A DNA stretch of 22,182 bases from Thermoleophilia bacterium (GTDB taxonomy: Bacteria; Actinomycetota; Thermoleophilia; Gaiellales; Gaiellaceae): the NCBI GenBank assembly GCA_025934335.1, contig JAICYG010000023.1, forward strand, positions 1 through 22,182. The letters are read 5' to 3'. Positions 1 to 6,658 of this stretch are shown piece by piece. The translations under genes and the position numbers were made by a program. The notes under the pieces are model-generated. The model was not told where the DNA came from and made no database searches. It worked only from the letters and a program-made list of their open reading frames with translations. Within the stretch, counting starts at the first letter, position 1; each line of letters opens with the position of its first letter.

Positions 1-87
1 ATGCGCACGATGTGGGAGGACGGCATCGCGAAGGTCGCGAGCGGCCTCACGAGCGCGGAAGAGCTCGCGCGCGTCTGCTCGGCGTAG
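1..87 (+). CDS. pilB: C-terminal end of PilB/GspE-type assembly ATPase (partial)
   Basis: Frame 1 is open from the window edge to a TAG at 85-87 and encodes the last 28 residues of a longer protein. The peptide has the pattern D-G-I-A-K-V-x-x-G-L-T-S-x-E-E-L-x-R-V. This is the usual C-terminus of PilB/GspE secretion ATPases, where a Lys-rich helix is followed by 'G-x-T-x-x-E-E' and then the stop. These ATPases drive pilin polymerisation from the cytoplasmic face. The pilus genes immediately downstream support the call. The ATG at position 1 is internal, not a true start. Walker motifs and the N-terminal domain lie outside the window, so PilB rather than another GspE-family ATPase is inferred from context. 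Confidence 0.75.
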   Translation: MRTMWEDGIAKVASGLTSAEELARVCSA

Positions 88-162
88 CCCTGCCGGAAAA
101 CGCCGGGAATCTCCCCCTTCAGGGTGGTGCGCCTCCCGCGGCGCCTGCCGATAGTGATCGTG

Positions 163-402
163 ATGTCAGCTGCGATTCAACTGGCTGTCGACCACGACGC
201 TTCCTGGCGGATCACCCGCGAGGGTACGGACGTGGCCACCATCGACGTCCGGCAGGAGCAAGGTGAGGTCGTCATCCTCGCCGGCACCTCGAACACCGAG
301 CGGCCGTACCGCTTCCCGTCCCTTCAGGCGGCGGACGCGTTCCTCTCGGACTTGATGACCTCGTTCTCGTACCTCGGATGTGACATCGCCGCGACGGCGT
401 AA
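163..402 (+). CDS. Small hypothetical protein between pilB and pilA
   Basis: This is an open frame of 79 aa from ATG 163, or 92 aa from GTG 124. I prefer the ATG because the extra N-terminal stretch is Arg/Pro-rich and looks untranslated. Neither start has a clear ribosome binding site. The protein is soluble and acidic with no membrane segment. It looks like a compact alpha/beta fold: beta-rich residues through about 50 (ending E-V-V-I-L-A), then a helix with 'LQAADAFLSDLM' and a C-terminal Cys. I do not recognise the family. Its place between the assembly ATPase and the major pilin suggests a role linked to the pilus or its regulation, but that is inference from position only. Confidence 0.55.
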   Translation: MSAAIQLAVDHDASWRITREGTDVATIDVRQEQGEVVILAGTSNTERPYRFPSLQAADAFLSDLMTSFSYLGCDIAATA

Positions 403-408
403 GTCCTT

Positions 409-456
409 CCTGCCCGCACCGAGATCCCCCTCCCGGGGGGTGGAGGAAAAGGCAGG
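409..456 (+). other. GC-rich stem-loop in the pilA leader
   Basis: CCTGCC at 409-414 can pair with GGCAGG at 451-456. Nested inside are CACC 417-420 with GGTG 439-442, and a very stable CCCCC/GGGGG stem at 426-439 with a TCCC loop. No T-tract follows, so it is not a standard intrinsic terminator. It lies in the 113-base gap between the small gene and pilA. It could stabilise a separate pilin mRNA or attenuate read-through from pilB. Pairing was done by eye. Confidence 0.4.
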
Positions 457-515
457 TATCGACGAGAAGTTGTTGCGGAATCTTCGTCCTACCCCACCAG
501 CGAAGGAGTAAGTGC

Positions 516-920
516 ATGATCAAGTTGCGGCAGCGGCTCTCTCATCAGGAGGGCTTCACGCTGATCGAGCTTCTGATCGTCATCGTGATCATCGGCATCC
601 TGCTGGCGATCGCAGTGCCGTCGTATCTCGGCTTCAAGGATCGCGCCAACAAGCGGGCCGCGCAGTCGGACCTCCGCGAGGCCGTTCCGGTCGCCGAGGC
701 GTACTACAGCGACCACGGCACGTACGGAACGATGACGTTCGGGTCGATGCAGGCGATCGACAGCGGCATCTCGACCGCGATCACCGTCGGCGCGAAGAGC
801 TCGGGCGGTTACTGCCTGTCGGCCACCGTCGGCAACGCGACCTGGGCCGTTCACGGGCCGGGCGCCACCTGGTACAAGGCCGGCACCTGCACCGGCTCGG
901 CAGTCAGCGTCAACTCGTAG
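516..920 (+). CDS. pilA: Type IV major pilin-like prepilin
   Basis: This is a 134-aa prepilin. It has a short basic leader of 13 residues ending in Gly, then the type III signal motif F-T-L-I-E-L at residues 14-19, where prepilin peptidase would cleave G|F and methylate the new Phe. Glu at position 5 of the mature protein is present. A hydrophobic helix (about residues 19-37) follows, then an alpha-1 extension with 'YLGFKDRANKRAAQSDLREA'. The globular domain is short and holds two Cys residues (in 'GYCLS' and 'GTCTG') that could form the D-region disulfide loop. The start is supported by GAAGGAG at 503-509, seven bases upstream of ATG. It probably has its own promoter or a processed transcript, because of the structured leader. 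The fibre is extracellular and used for adhesion, twitching or DNA uptake. Confidence 0.95.
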   Translation: MIKLRQRLSHQEGFTLIELLIVIVIIGILLAIAVPSYLGFKDRANKRAAQSDLREAVPVAEAYYSDHGTYGTMTFGSMQAIDSGISTAITVGAKSSGGYCLSATVGNATWAVHGPGATWYKAGTCTGSAVSVNS

Positions 921-1074
921 CACCACGTTCGAAGAGCGCGAGGCGGCCGGTGCTTTCCGCCGGCCGCCCGTTCTCTGCCCGGCCCGGGGCGAGTACCAAG
1001 GACTTGATTCGGAGGCGGCGAACAAGGGCGCGCCGCACCCACCACCAGACACATCCATTGCGGAGACAACAAAC

Positions 1075-2241
1075 TTGACCACCACCGCACAGTCGATCGA
1101 CGAGCTCCTCGCCATCATGGTGGAGCGCGACGCATCCGACCTCCACATGACCGCCGGCTCGCCGCCGGTGATCCGGGTGAACGGCCGGCTCGAGCGCCTT
1201 CTCGACTTCGAGAAGCTTTCCCCCGAGGAGACGCGCTCGCTGATCTACCGGATCATCTCGACCGAGCAGCAGAAGTTTCTCGAGACGGCTCGCAGCCTCG
1301 ACTTCGCACACTCGATCCCGGGCCTCGCGCGCTTCAGGGTCAACGCCTTCTTCCAGCGCGAGAGCCTCGCCGCTGCCTTCCGCATGATTCCCGCGCGGAT
1401 CCGCAGCCTCCAGGAGCTGAACATGCCGACGACGCTGTACGAGCTCGCCGAGAACCCGCGCGGCCTCGTGCTCGTGACCGGCCCGACCGGCTCCGGTAAG
1501 TCGACGACGCTGGCCTCGCTGCTCGACCACGTGAACAAGACGCGGCACGAGCACATCCTCACGATCGAGGACCCGATCGAGTTCCTGCACTGGCACGGCT
1601 CGTGCATCGTCAACCAGCGTGAACTGGGTCCCGACGCGACGACGTTCGCGGACGCGCTGCGCGCCGCGCTGCGCGAGGACCCGGACGTGATTCTCGTCGG
1701 CGAGATGCGCGACCTCGAGACGATCTCGACGGCGCTGACCGCCGCCGAGACCGGCCACCTCGTCTTCGCGACCCTGCACACGCAGAGCGCGCCGCAGACG
1801 ATCGACCGCGTGATCGACGCGTTCCCTGCGGGCCAGCAGGGCCAGATCCGCGTTCAGCTCGCGGCGACGCTGCAGGGAGTCGTCACCCAGAACCTGGTTC
1901 CTACCGCGGACGGTCGCGGCCGGGTCGCCGCGCTCGAGATCCTCATCCCCGACGACGCGGTGCGGAACCTGATCCGCCAGGCAAAGATCGAGCAGGTCTA
2001 CTCCGTCATGCAGACGAACACGTCGCGCGGGATGATGACCATGGAGCAGTCGCTCGCCGATCTCGTGCAGCGGCGCGTCATCTCGACCGAGGTGGCCTAC
2101 GCCCGCTCGTCGCGCCCCGACCAGCTCGCCGGGATCCTGGAGCGCGCCGGCTTCTCCGGCCTTCCCAGCCTCGGCTCGGCGCCGCCGCTCGCAGTCGCGG
2201 GCCTCGGCGACGCGGGCCTGCGTCTGGCAGGTGAGAGCTAA
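1075..2241 (+). CDS. pilT: Twitching motility/retraction ATPase PilT
   Basis: The protein has 388 aa from a TTG start, preceded by GGAG nine bases upstream; no better in-frame ATG exists near the conserved N-terminus. Residues 1-100 form the PAS-like N-terminal domain, starting 'LLAIMVERDASDLHM', typical of PilT. The ATPase core has Walker A GPTGSGKST at 136-144, an Asp box TIEDPIEF at 163-170, Walker B with E210 in 'LVGEMRD', and a His box ending 'FATLHT' at 231-236. The C-terminal 'AVRNLIRQ' at 295-302 matches the AIRNLIRE motif that marks PilT rather than PilB. It powers pilus depolymerisation at the cytoplasmic base. The tail past residue 345 is Gly/Ala/Leu-rich and longer than usual. It is the first gene of a tight pilT-pilM-pilN-pilO-SPOR-pilC run. 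Confidence 0.97.
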   Translation: MTTTAQSIDELLAIMVERDASDLHMTAGSPPVIRVNGRLERLLDFEKLSPEETRSLIYRIISTEQQKFLETARSLDFAHSIPGLARFRVNAFFQRESLAAAFRMIPARIRSLQELNMPTTLYELAENPRGLVLVTGPTGSGKSTTLASLLDHVNKTRHEHILTIEDPIEFLHWHGSCIVNQRELGPDATTFADALRAALREDPDVILVGEMRDLETISTALTAAETGHLVFATLHTQSAPQTIDRVIDAFPAGQQGQIRVQLAATLQGVVTQNLVPTADGRGRVAALEILIPDDAVRNLIRQAKIEQVYSVMQTNTSRGMMTMEQSLADLVQRRVISTEVAYARSSRPDQLAGILERAGFSGLPSLGSAPPLAVAGLGDAGLRLAGES

Positions 2242-2243
2242 AG

Positions 2244-3395
2244 ATGGACATGAAGAAGGAGATCAAGCTGTCCGACCTGCTGCCGAAGCGGAAGCCGGGC
2301 GGCGGCAGCAGGTCGTCGGCCCCCGTCGCGAACGGCGGTCGCGGCAGGACGCGCATGAAGGAAGTCGTCGGCGTCAAGGTCGGCTCGTCGCAGCTCGCGG
2401 CGGCCGAGGTCGTCAACGACGGCGTCCCGAAGCTCGTCAAGGTTGCCCGTGAGCCGCTCGAGCCCGGCGTCGTCGTCGCGGGCGAGGTTCGCGACATTCC
2501 GGCCCTCGGCCGCGCGCTCGACGAGTTCTTCCGGAAGAACGACCTTCCGCGGAAGAACGTGCGCCTCGGCATCGGCACGAACCGTGTCGGAGTCCGGGTC
2601 CTGAACGTCGAGGGCATCGACGACGACACGCAGCTTGCGAACGCGGTCACCTTTCGCGCACACGAGACGCTCGCGATCCCGATGGACCAGGCGGTCATGG
2701 ACTACCACGTCGTCCGCTCGGAAGAGACGGATGACGGTGTCAAGTCGCATCGCGTGATTCTGGCCGCCGCCTACCGCGAGCCGATCGACCACTTCTACGC
2801 AGCCTTCGACGCCGCCGGCATCGAGCTCCAGGCGGTCGACGTCGAGGCCTTCGCGCTTCTGCGTGCGGTCGCGCCGCGCGACGGACGCGACGGCGGTGAG
2901 CAGACGGCGGTCGTCGCGCTCTCGCTCGGGCATGACCGCACCACGCTCGCGATCTCCGACGGAACGGTCTGCGACTTCACGCGCGTCCTCGAATGGGGCG
3001 GGAGCCGTCTCGACGCCGCGATCGCCCGCGAGCTCGGCGTGACGATCGAAGAAGCAGCCGAGATCAAGGAATCGCTCTCTCTTGCCGAAGATGCAGACGT
3101 GGCGAACACGAGAGCGCAGAACGCGGTCAAGTCGGAGCTGGCGAACCTCGCGCGGGAGCTCGTGGCGTCGCTGCAGTTCTACCAGGCACAGCCCGAGTCG
3201 CTTGCGCTCGCGGAGATCCTCGTCACCGGCGGCACCACGCGCATGCCGGGGCTCGTCGACGAGCTCGAGCGGCTCATTCGCGCGCGTGTCCGGCTGGCCG
3301 ACCCGCTGACGGCAGTCAGCGCGGGCGGAGGTGTCGACAGCCGTGACGACCTCGGCTCGCTGACGGTCGCGATCGGGCTGGGGGTGGAGCGCTGA
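2244..3395 (+). CDS. pilM: Type IV pilus assembly protein PilM (actin-like ATPase)
   Basis: This 383-aa protein starts 2 bases after the pilT stop. It belongs to the FtsA/actin-like PilM family. Phosphate-1 lies at 'VGVKVGSS' (42-49), phosphate-2 at 'LSLGHDRTTLAI' (227-238) and the adenosine-binding loop at 'ILVTGGTTRMPG' (325-336); an SHS2-type 1C subdomain lies between about 75 and 200. It sits on the cytoplasmic side and grips the N-terminal tail of PilN to form the PilMNO alignment complex. A roughly 38-residue Lys/Gly/Ser-rich N-terminal extension precedes the first beta strand and is longer than in typical PilM. It may be disordered or contact the motor. The PilN partner is the next gene, with a one-base overlap. 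Confidence 0.93.
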   Translation: MDMKKEIKLSDLLPKRKPGGGSRSSAPVANGGRGRTRMKEVVGVKVGSSQLAAAEVVNDGVPKLVKVAREPLEPGVVVAGEVRDIPALGRALDEFFRKNDLPRKNVRLGIGTNRVGVRVLNVEGIDDDTQLANAVTFRAHETLAIPMDQAVMDYHVVRSEETDDGVKSHRVILAAAYREPIDHFYAAFDAAGIELQAVDVEAFALLRAVAPRDGRDGGEQTAVVALSLGHDRTTLAISDGTVCDFTRVLEWGGSRLDAAIARELGVTIEEAAEIKESLSLAEDADVANTRAQNAVKSELANLARELVASLQFYQAQPESLALAEILVTGGTTRMPGLVDELERLIRARVRLADPLTAVSAGGGVDSRDDLGSLTVAIGLGVER

Positions 3396-4012
3396 TGGAC
3401 GCCGTCAACCTTCTCCCGCTCGAGTACCGCGTCCGGAAGCGCAGGAGCCGCCTCGCGGCGGCGGACGGCCTCGAAGGCACCCGTACGCTCCGGATGGGAG
3501 CCGCTGTTGCACTGCTCTTCGCAGTGCTGCTCGGCGGGCTCTTCTACCACGAGCACTCCGTCGTCAACTCGAAGAAGAAGGAGCTCGCGGACACGCAGGC
3601 GCAGATCGAGGCGATCGCGCCGCAGGTCCAGACGATCCAGGACGCGCAAGCGGCCATCACAAACCGGCTCACGGCCGCGAAGTTGATCACCGACGCCCGC
3701 ATGAACTGGGATCGCGCGCTGACCCAGTTCGCGAAGATCATGCCGTCGAGCACGTACGTGACGAGCCTTCAGGTCGTAGCGCCGACATCGTCCGTGCCCA
3801 CGTCGGCCGCCGATGCGACTGCCACGTCCACGTCCGGGGCCACGGGCCTCACCGTCGCCGGTATCGCTCCGGGAACGGTCGGAACCGCGCTCGTGATGGA
3901 CCACCTGTCGTTGCTGCCCTGGCTGAGCGCCGTGACGCTGCAGTCGGCGGGTCGCCAGCCCGATGGGACGCAGAACTTCACCATGACCGCCGGCGTCTCA
4001 CAGGAGCGTTGA
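3395..4012 (+). CDS. pilN: Type IV pilus alignment protein PilN
   Basis: The protein has 205 aa. Its ATG shares one base with the pilM stop (TGATGG), implying translational coupling. The N-terminus contains V-N-L-L-P-L (residues 4-9), the conserved short motif that inserts into a groove of PilM. A single membrane helix spans about residues 32-49. A periplasm-side coiled coil (about 54-100, 'KKKELADTQAQIEAIAPQVQ') and a small ferredoxin-like domain follow. The segment 126-150 is a Ser/Thr/Ala-rich insertion. Size and layout match the family. PilN pairs with PilO on the outer side of the membrane, here the pseudoperiplasm/cell-wall side of an actinobacterium. Confidence 0.9.
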   Translation: MDAVNLLPLEYRVRKRRSRLAAADGLEGTRTLRMGAAVALLFAVLLGGLFYHEHSVVNSKKKELADTQAQIEAIAPQVQTIQDAQAAITNRLTAAKLITDARMNWDRALTQFAKIMPSSTYVTSLQVVAPTSSVPTSAADATATSTSGATGLTVAGIAPGTVGTALVMDHLSLLPWLSAVTLQSAGRQPDGTQNFTMTAGVSQER

Positions 4013-4014
4013 AC

Positions 4015-4665
4015 ATGACACGCATGAATGGAGTCGTCGGGGTCATCGTCAGCGCGGTCGTGGTGCTCGTGGTCGCGCTCGTCGGGTGGTTCGCGTTCGT
4101 CTCCCCGCAGCGGTCGAAGGCCGACCGCCTGAGCGGCGAGGTCGACTCGGCGAAGTCCACCCTGTCCTCCGACCAGACGCTGCTTGCGACCGCGCGCCGC
4201 GAGAACACGGAAGGTCAAGCCCAGGCTGCGAAGCGCGCTCTGCCCGAGCAGGCACAGGTGTCGAACATCCTTCGGCAGCTGGCCGGCTTCGCCAAGGAGT
4301 CGCGGACGGAGCTCGACAACATCACGCCGGGCGCCGCCGTCTCCGTCGGCTCCGCGCAGGCGATCCCGATCAGCCTTCAGTTCAAGGGCCGCTACTTCGG
4401 CCTGCAGAAGCTGCTGAAGCTGTTGAACGAGAGCGCCGTCGTGAAGGACGGCAAGATCGTCGCGACCGGCCGCCTGTACAGCGTCTCGAGCATTCAGTTC
4501 ACAGGTGGCCAGGCCCCCGCAGGCGGGCAGGCCTCGACGAACGACCTCGCGGCGACGATCTCGCTCAACGCCTACCTGTACGACAGCGCTGCTGCTGCTG
4601 CTGCCGCCGCCGCCGCGGCGACGTCGACCGACTCGACCCAGACGGCCGCCGCGCCGACTCAGTGA
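4015..4665 (+). CDS. pilO: Type IV pilus alignment protein PilO
   Basis: I place the start at ATG 4015, eight bases after GGAG (4003-4006). An in-frame TTG at 4009 is possible but has worse spacing. The protein is 216 aa, with one N-terminal membrane helix (about residues 6-27), a coiled coil ('LSGEVDSAKSTLSSDQTLLA') and a C-terminal ferredoxin-like domain ending around residue 180. This is the PilO/GspM architecture, and the position after pilN fits. The C-terminus carries a run of about a dozen alanines encoded by GCT then GCC repeats (about 4586-4620), followed by a Thr/Ser/Gln/Ala tail that looks disordered. Such a trinucleotide run could vary in length between strains. Confidence 0.88.
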   Translation: MTRMNGVVGVIVSAVVVLVVALVGWFAFVSPQRSKADRLSGEVDSAKSTLSSDQTLLATARRENTEGQAQAAKRALPEQAQVSNILRQLAGFAKESRTELDNITPGAAVSVGSAQAIPISLQFKGRYFGLQKLLKLLNESAVVKDGKIVATGRLYSVSSIQFTGGQAPAGGQASTNDLAATISLNAYLYDSAAAAAAAAAAATSTDSTQTAAAPTQ

Positions 4666-5438
4666 TGACGTCGACGGCGGCTCGGTCCCGCTCGAGGAAG
4701 GCCTTCGCCAAGGAGAAGGCGGCGAAGGAGCGGCGGCAGATGATCATGGTCGTGGCGCTCGGCGTCGTGCTGCTCGCCCTGCTTGCGTTTCAGCTGCCGA
4801 AGTTGCTCAAGTCGTCCGGATCGAGCTCGACGGAGGCGCCGCCGGCCGTGCCGACGACCGCCGCACCCACGCCGGCGGTGGCGAATTCGCCTGCCGCGCT
4901 TCGGGCCGCACTGAAGTTGCCTGCCCGCGACGTCTTCCAGCGCCCCTCGATGACGGTGGAGGCCACGCTCGGCAGTGTCGCACCTCCGCCGGGGCTGCAC
5001 GACCCGTTTGCCTCCCCGAACTCAGTTGGCGCGGCGGAGGCGCCGGCCGCCCCGCCGGCGCCCGTCCAGACGACGTCGCTTCCCGGAACGATCGTGCTCG
5101 GCACGCCCGGCCCGGGCAAGGTCGCCGTGCAGGGGTGGATCGTGATCCTCGCGTCGATCCCGACGAGTGACGGCCGGAATTCCGCGCAGGCGTTCGCGTC
5201 GAAGGCGCGCCAGGCGGGCCTGTCCAGTGTGTCGGTGCTCGACTCGTCCAGCCGGCAGGGTCTCCGCGGCGGCTACTGGGCCGTGTACGCCGGCCCCTAT
5301 ACGAGCCTCTCGCAGGTGAGCACGGCGGCGACGGCCGTTCACGCTGCCGGCTTCGGGAGCGCGTACATCCGGCAGCTCCTCGTCTACAAGGCGAAGCAGG
5401 GCGGGACGACCACAACGACTCCGAAGAAGAAGCGGTAG
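4665..5438 (+). CDS. Membrane-anchored SPOR-domain protein in the pilP position
   Basis: The true gene is 257 aa from ATG 4665, which shares one base with the pilO stop; a longer reading in this frame upstream only runs through pilO. Layout: basic cytoplasmic N-terminus (1-25, many Lys/Arg), one membrane helix (about 26-43), a Pro/Thr/Ala linker with 'RDVFQRP' and 'HDPFASP' (about 88-118), then a SPOR domain (about 156-242) with 'GWIVILASIP' and 'GYWAVYAGPYTS', and a Lys-rich end. SPOR domains bind denuded peptidoglycan glycans. Proteobacterial PilP instead contacts the secretin and contains 'RDPF'-like motifs. With no outer membrane, this protein may anchor PilMNO to the cell wall; that role is inferred. 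SPOR recognition rests on pattern, not a profile search. Confidence 0.85.
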   Translation: MTSTAARSRSRKAFAKEKAAKERRQMIMVVALGVVLLALLAFQLPKLLKSSGSSSTEAPPAVPTTAAPTPAVANSPAALRAALKLPARDVFQRPSMTVEATLGSVAPPPGLHDPFASPNSVGAAEAPAAPPAPVQTTSLPGTIVLGTPGPGKVAVQGWIVILASIPTSDGRNSAQAFASKARQAGLSSVSVLDSSSRQGLRGGYWAVYAGPYTSLSQVSTAATAVHAAGFGSAYIRQLLVYKAKQGGTTTTTPKKKR

Positions 5439-5446
5439 GAGGAGCG

Positions 5447-6658
5447 ATGGCCGAGTTCGCCTACGACGCAATCAACGCGCAGGGCCTCCTGACCACCGGC
5501 ACGGTCAGCGCGCCGGACATCTCGAGCGCGCGCGAGCAGTTGCAGGCGCGCGGCCTGCTCCCGAGCAGCCTCAAGGAGCGTGCGGCGGCCGGCGAGGAGT
5601 CCTTCGGCAGCATGTTCAAGAAGGTCAAGCCGAAATCGCTTCAGGTTTTCGCGCGCCAGCTCGCGACGATGATCGAGGCGGGTGTGAGCGTCGTAGCCGC
5701 GCTCGTCACGCTCGAGGAGCAAACGGACGACAAGTACCTGAAGGAGATCGTCGGAGAGGTTCGCGCCGACGTCGAGTCAGGGATGATCTTCTCGCGCGCC
5801 CTCGGCCGCCACCCGAAGGTGTTCAGCCGGCTCTTCGTCGCGATGGTCGCCGCCGGCGAGTCGTCGGGAACACTCGACACGGTCCTCGACCGCGTTGCAA
5901 CGCAGATCGAGAAGGAGACGAAGCTCAAGCGGCGCGTCAAGAGCGCGATGGTCTACCCGACCGTCGTGCTCACCTTTGCGACGCTCGTCCTCATCTTCAT
6001 GCTCATGTTCATCGTCCCGGTGTTCCAGAAGGTGTTCGATGAGCTGAACGGCCAGCTGCCGACGCCGACGCGGATCATCATCGCGCTGTCGCATGCCCTG
6101 CGTGGGTACTGGTTCATCATCTTCCCTGTCATCGGGCTCATCGTGTACGGGCTCAAGCGGCTGAAGAACACCCCCGAGGGCACGAGGCGCTGGGACCAGT
6201 TCAAGCTGCGCGTGCCGATGAAGATCGGCGACGTCGTGCAGAAGGTCGCGCTCGCGCGCATCTCGCGGACGCTGGCGACGCTGGTCGCGGCCGGCGTCGA
6301 CATCATCACCGCGCTCGACATCGCCGCCGGCACCGCCGGCAACTGGGTTCTCGAGACCGCGCTGCAGCGCACGTCAGCGCGAGTCCACGACGGCGTGCCG
6401 ATCAGCGTGCCGCTTCAGGAGGACCCGATCTTCCCGCCGATGGTCGGCCAGATGGTGAAGATCGGCGAGGAGACCGGCGAGCTCGACAAGATGCTCAGCA
6501 AGGTCGCCGACTTCTACGAGGACGAGGTCGACGCGAGTATCGCTTCGCTCACCTCGATCATCGAGCCGTTGCTCATGATCTGCGTCGGCGCCATGGTGGG
6601 GACCATCGTCATCTCGATGTACCTGCCGATGTTCAAGCTGCTGACGCTGATCAAGTAG
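5447..6658 (+). CDS. pilC: Type IV pilus inner-membrane platform protein PilC
   Basis: This is a 403-aa GspF/PilC-family protein, a normal length. The start is set by GGAGGAG at 5438-5444 just before ATG. The N-terminus has the classical 'FAYDAINAQGLLTTGTV' opening. Two GspF cytoplasmic helical domains (about 68-190 and 270-395) each carry signature 'FARQLATMIEAGVSV' and 'ISRTLATLVAAGVDI' helices, and 'GE(S/E)(S/T)G' turns (GESSGTLD, GEETGELD). Membrane helices lie at about 170-195, 215-240 and 375-398. PilC is the rotary platform between the PilB/PilT motors and the pilin fibre. It ends the pilus operon here and its stop overlaps the convergent gene by 8 bases. Confidence 0.96.
   Translation: MAEFAYDAINAQGLLTTGTVSAPDISSAREQLQARGLLPSSLKERAAAGEESFGSMFKKVKPKSLQVFARQLATMIEAGVSVVAALVTLEEQTDDKYLKEIVGEVRADVESGMIFSRALGRHPKVFSRLFVAMVAAGESSGTLDTVLDRVATQIEKETKLKRRVKSAMVYPTVVLTFATLVLIFMLMFIVPVFQKVFDELNGQLPTPTRIIIALSHALRGYWFIIFPVIGLIVYGLKRLKNTPEGTRRWDQFKLRVPMKIGDVVQKVALARISRTLATLVAAGVDIITALDIAAGTAGNWVLETALQRTSARVHDGVPISVPLQEDPIFPPMVGQMVKIGEETGELDKMLSKVADFYEDEVDASIASLTSIIEPLLMICVGAMVGTIVISMYLPMFKLLTLIK

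Noticed and set aside
147..154. GCCGATAG, close to the sigma WhiG/FliA -10 box, just before ATG 163
   Set aside because: No TAAA-like -35 lies 15 bases upstream, and the site is inside a likely operon.
4086..5438. A 450-aa open frame that would join pilO sequence to the SPOR protein
   Set aside because: Its first part is the +1 frame of pilO and is Arg-rich nonsense; the real start is ATG 4665 overlapping the pilO stop.
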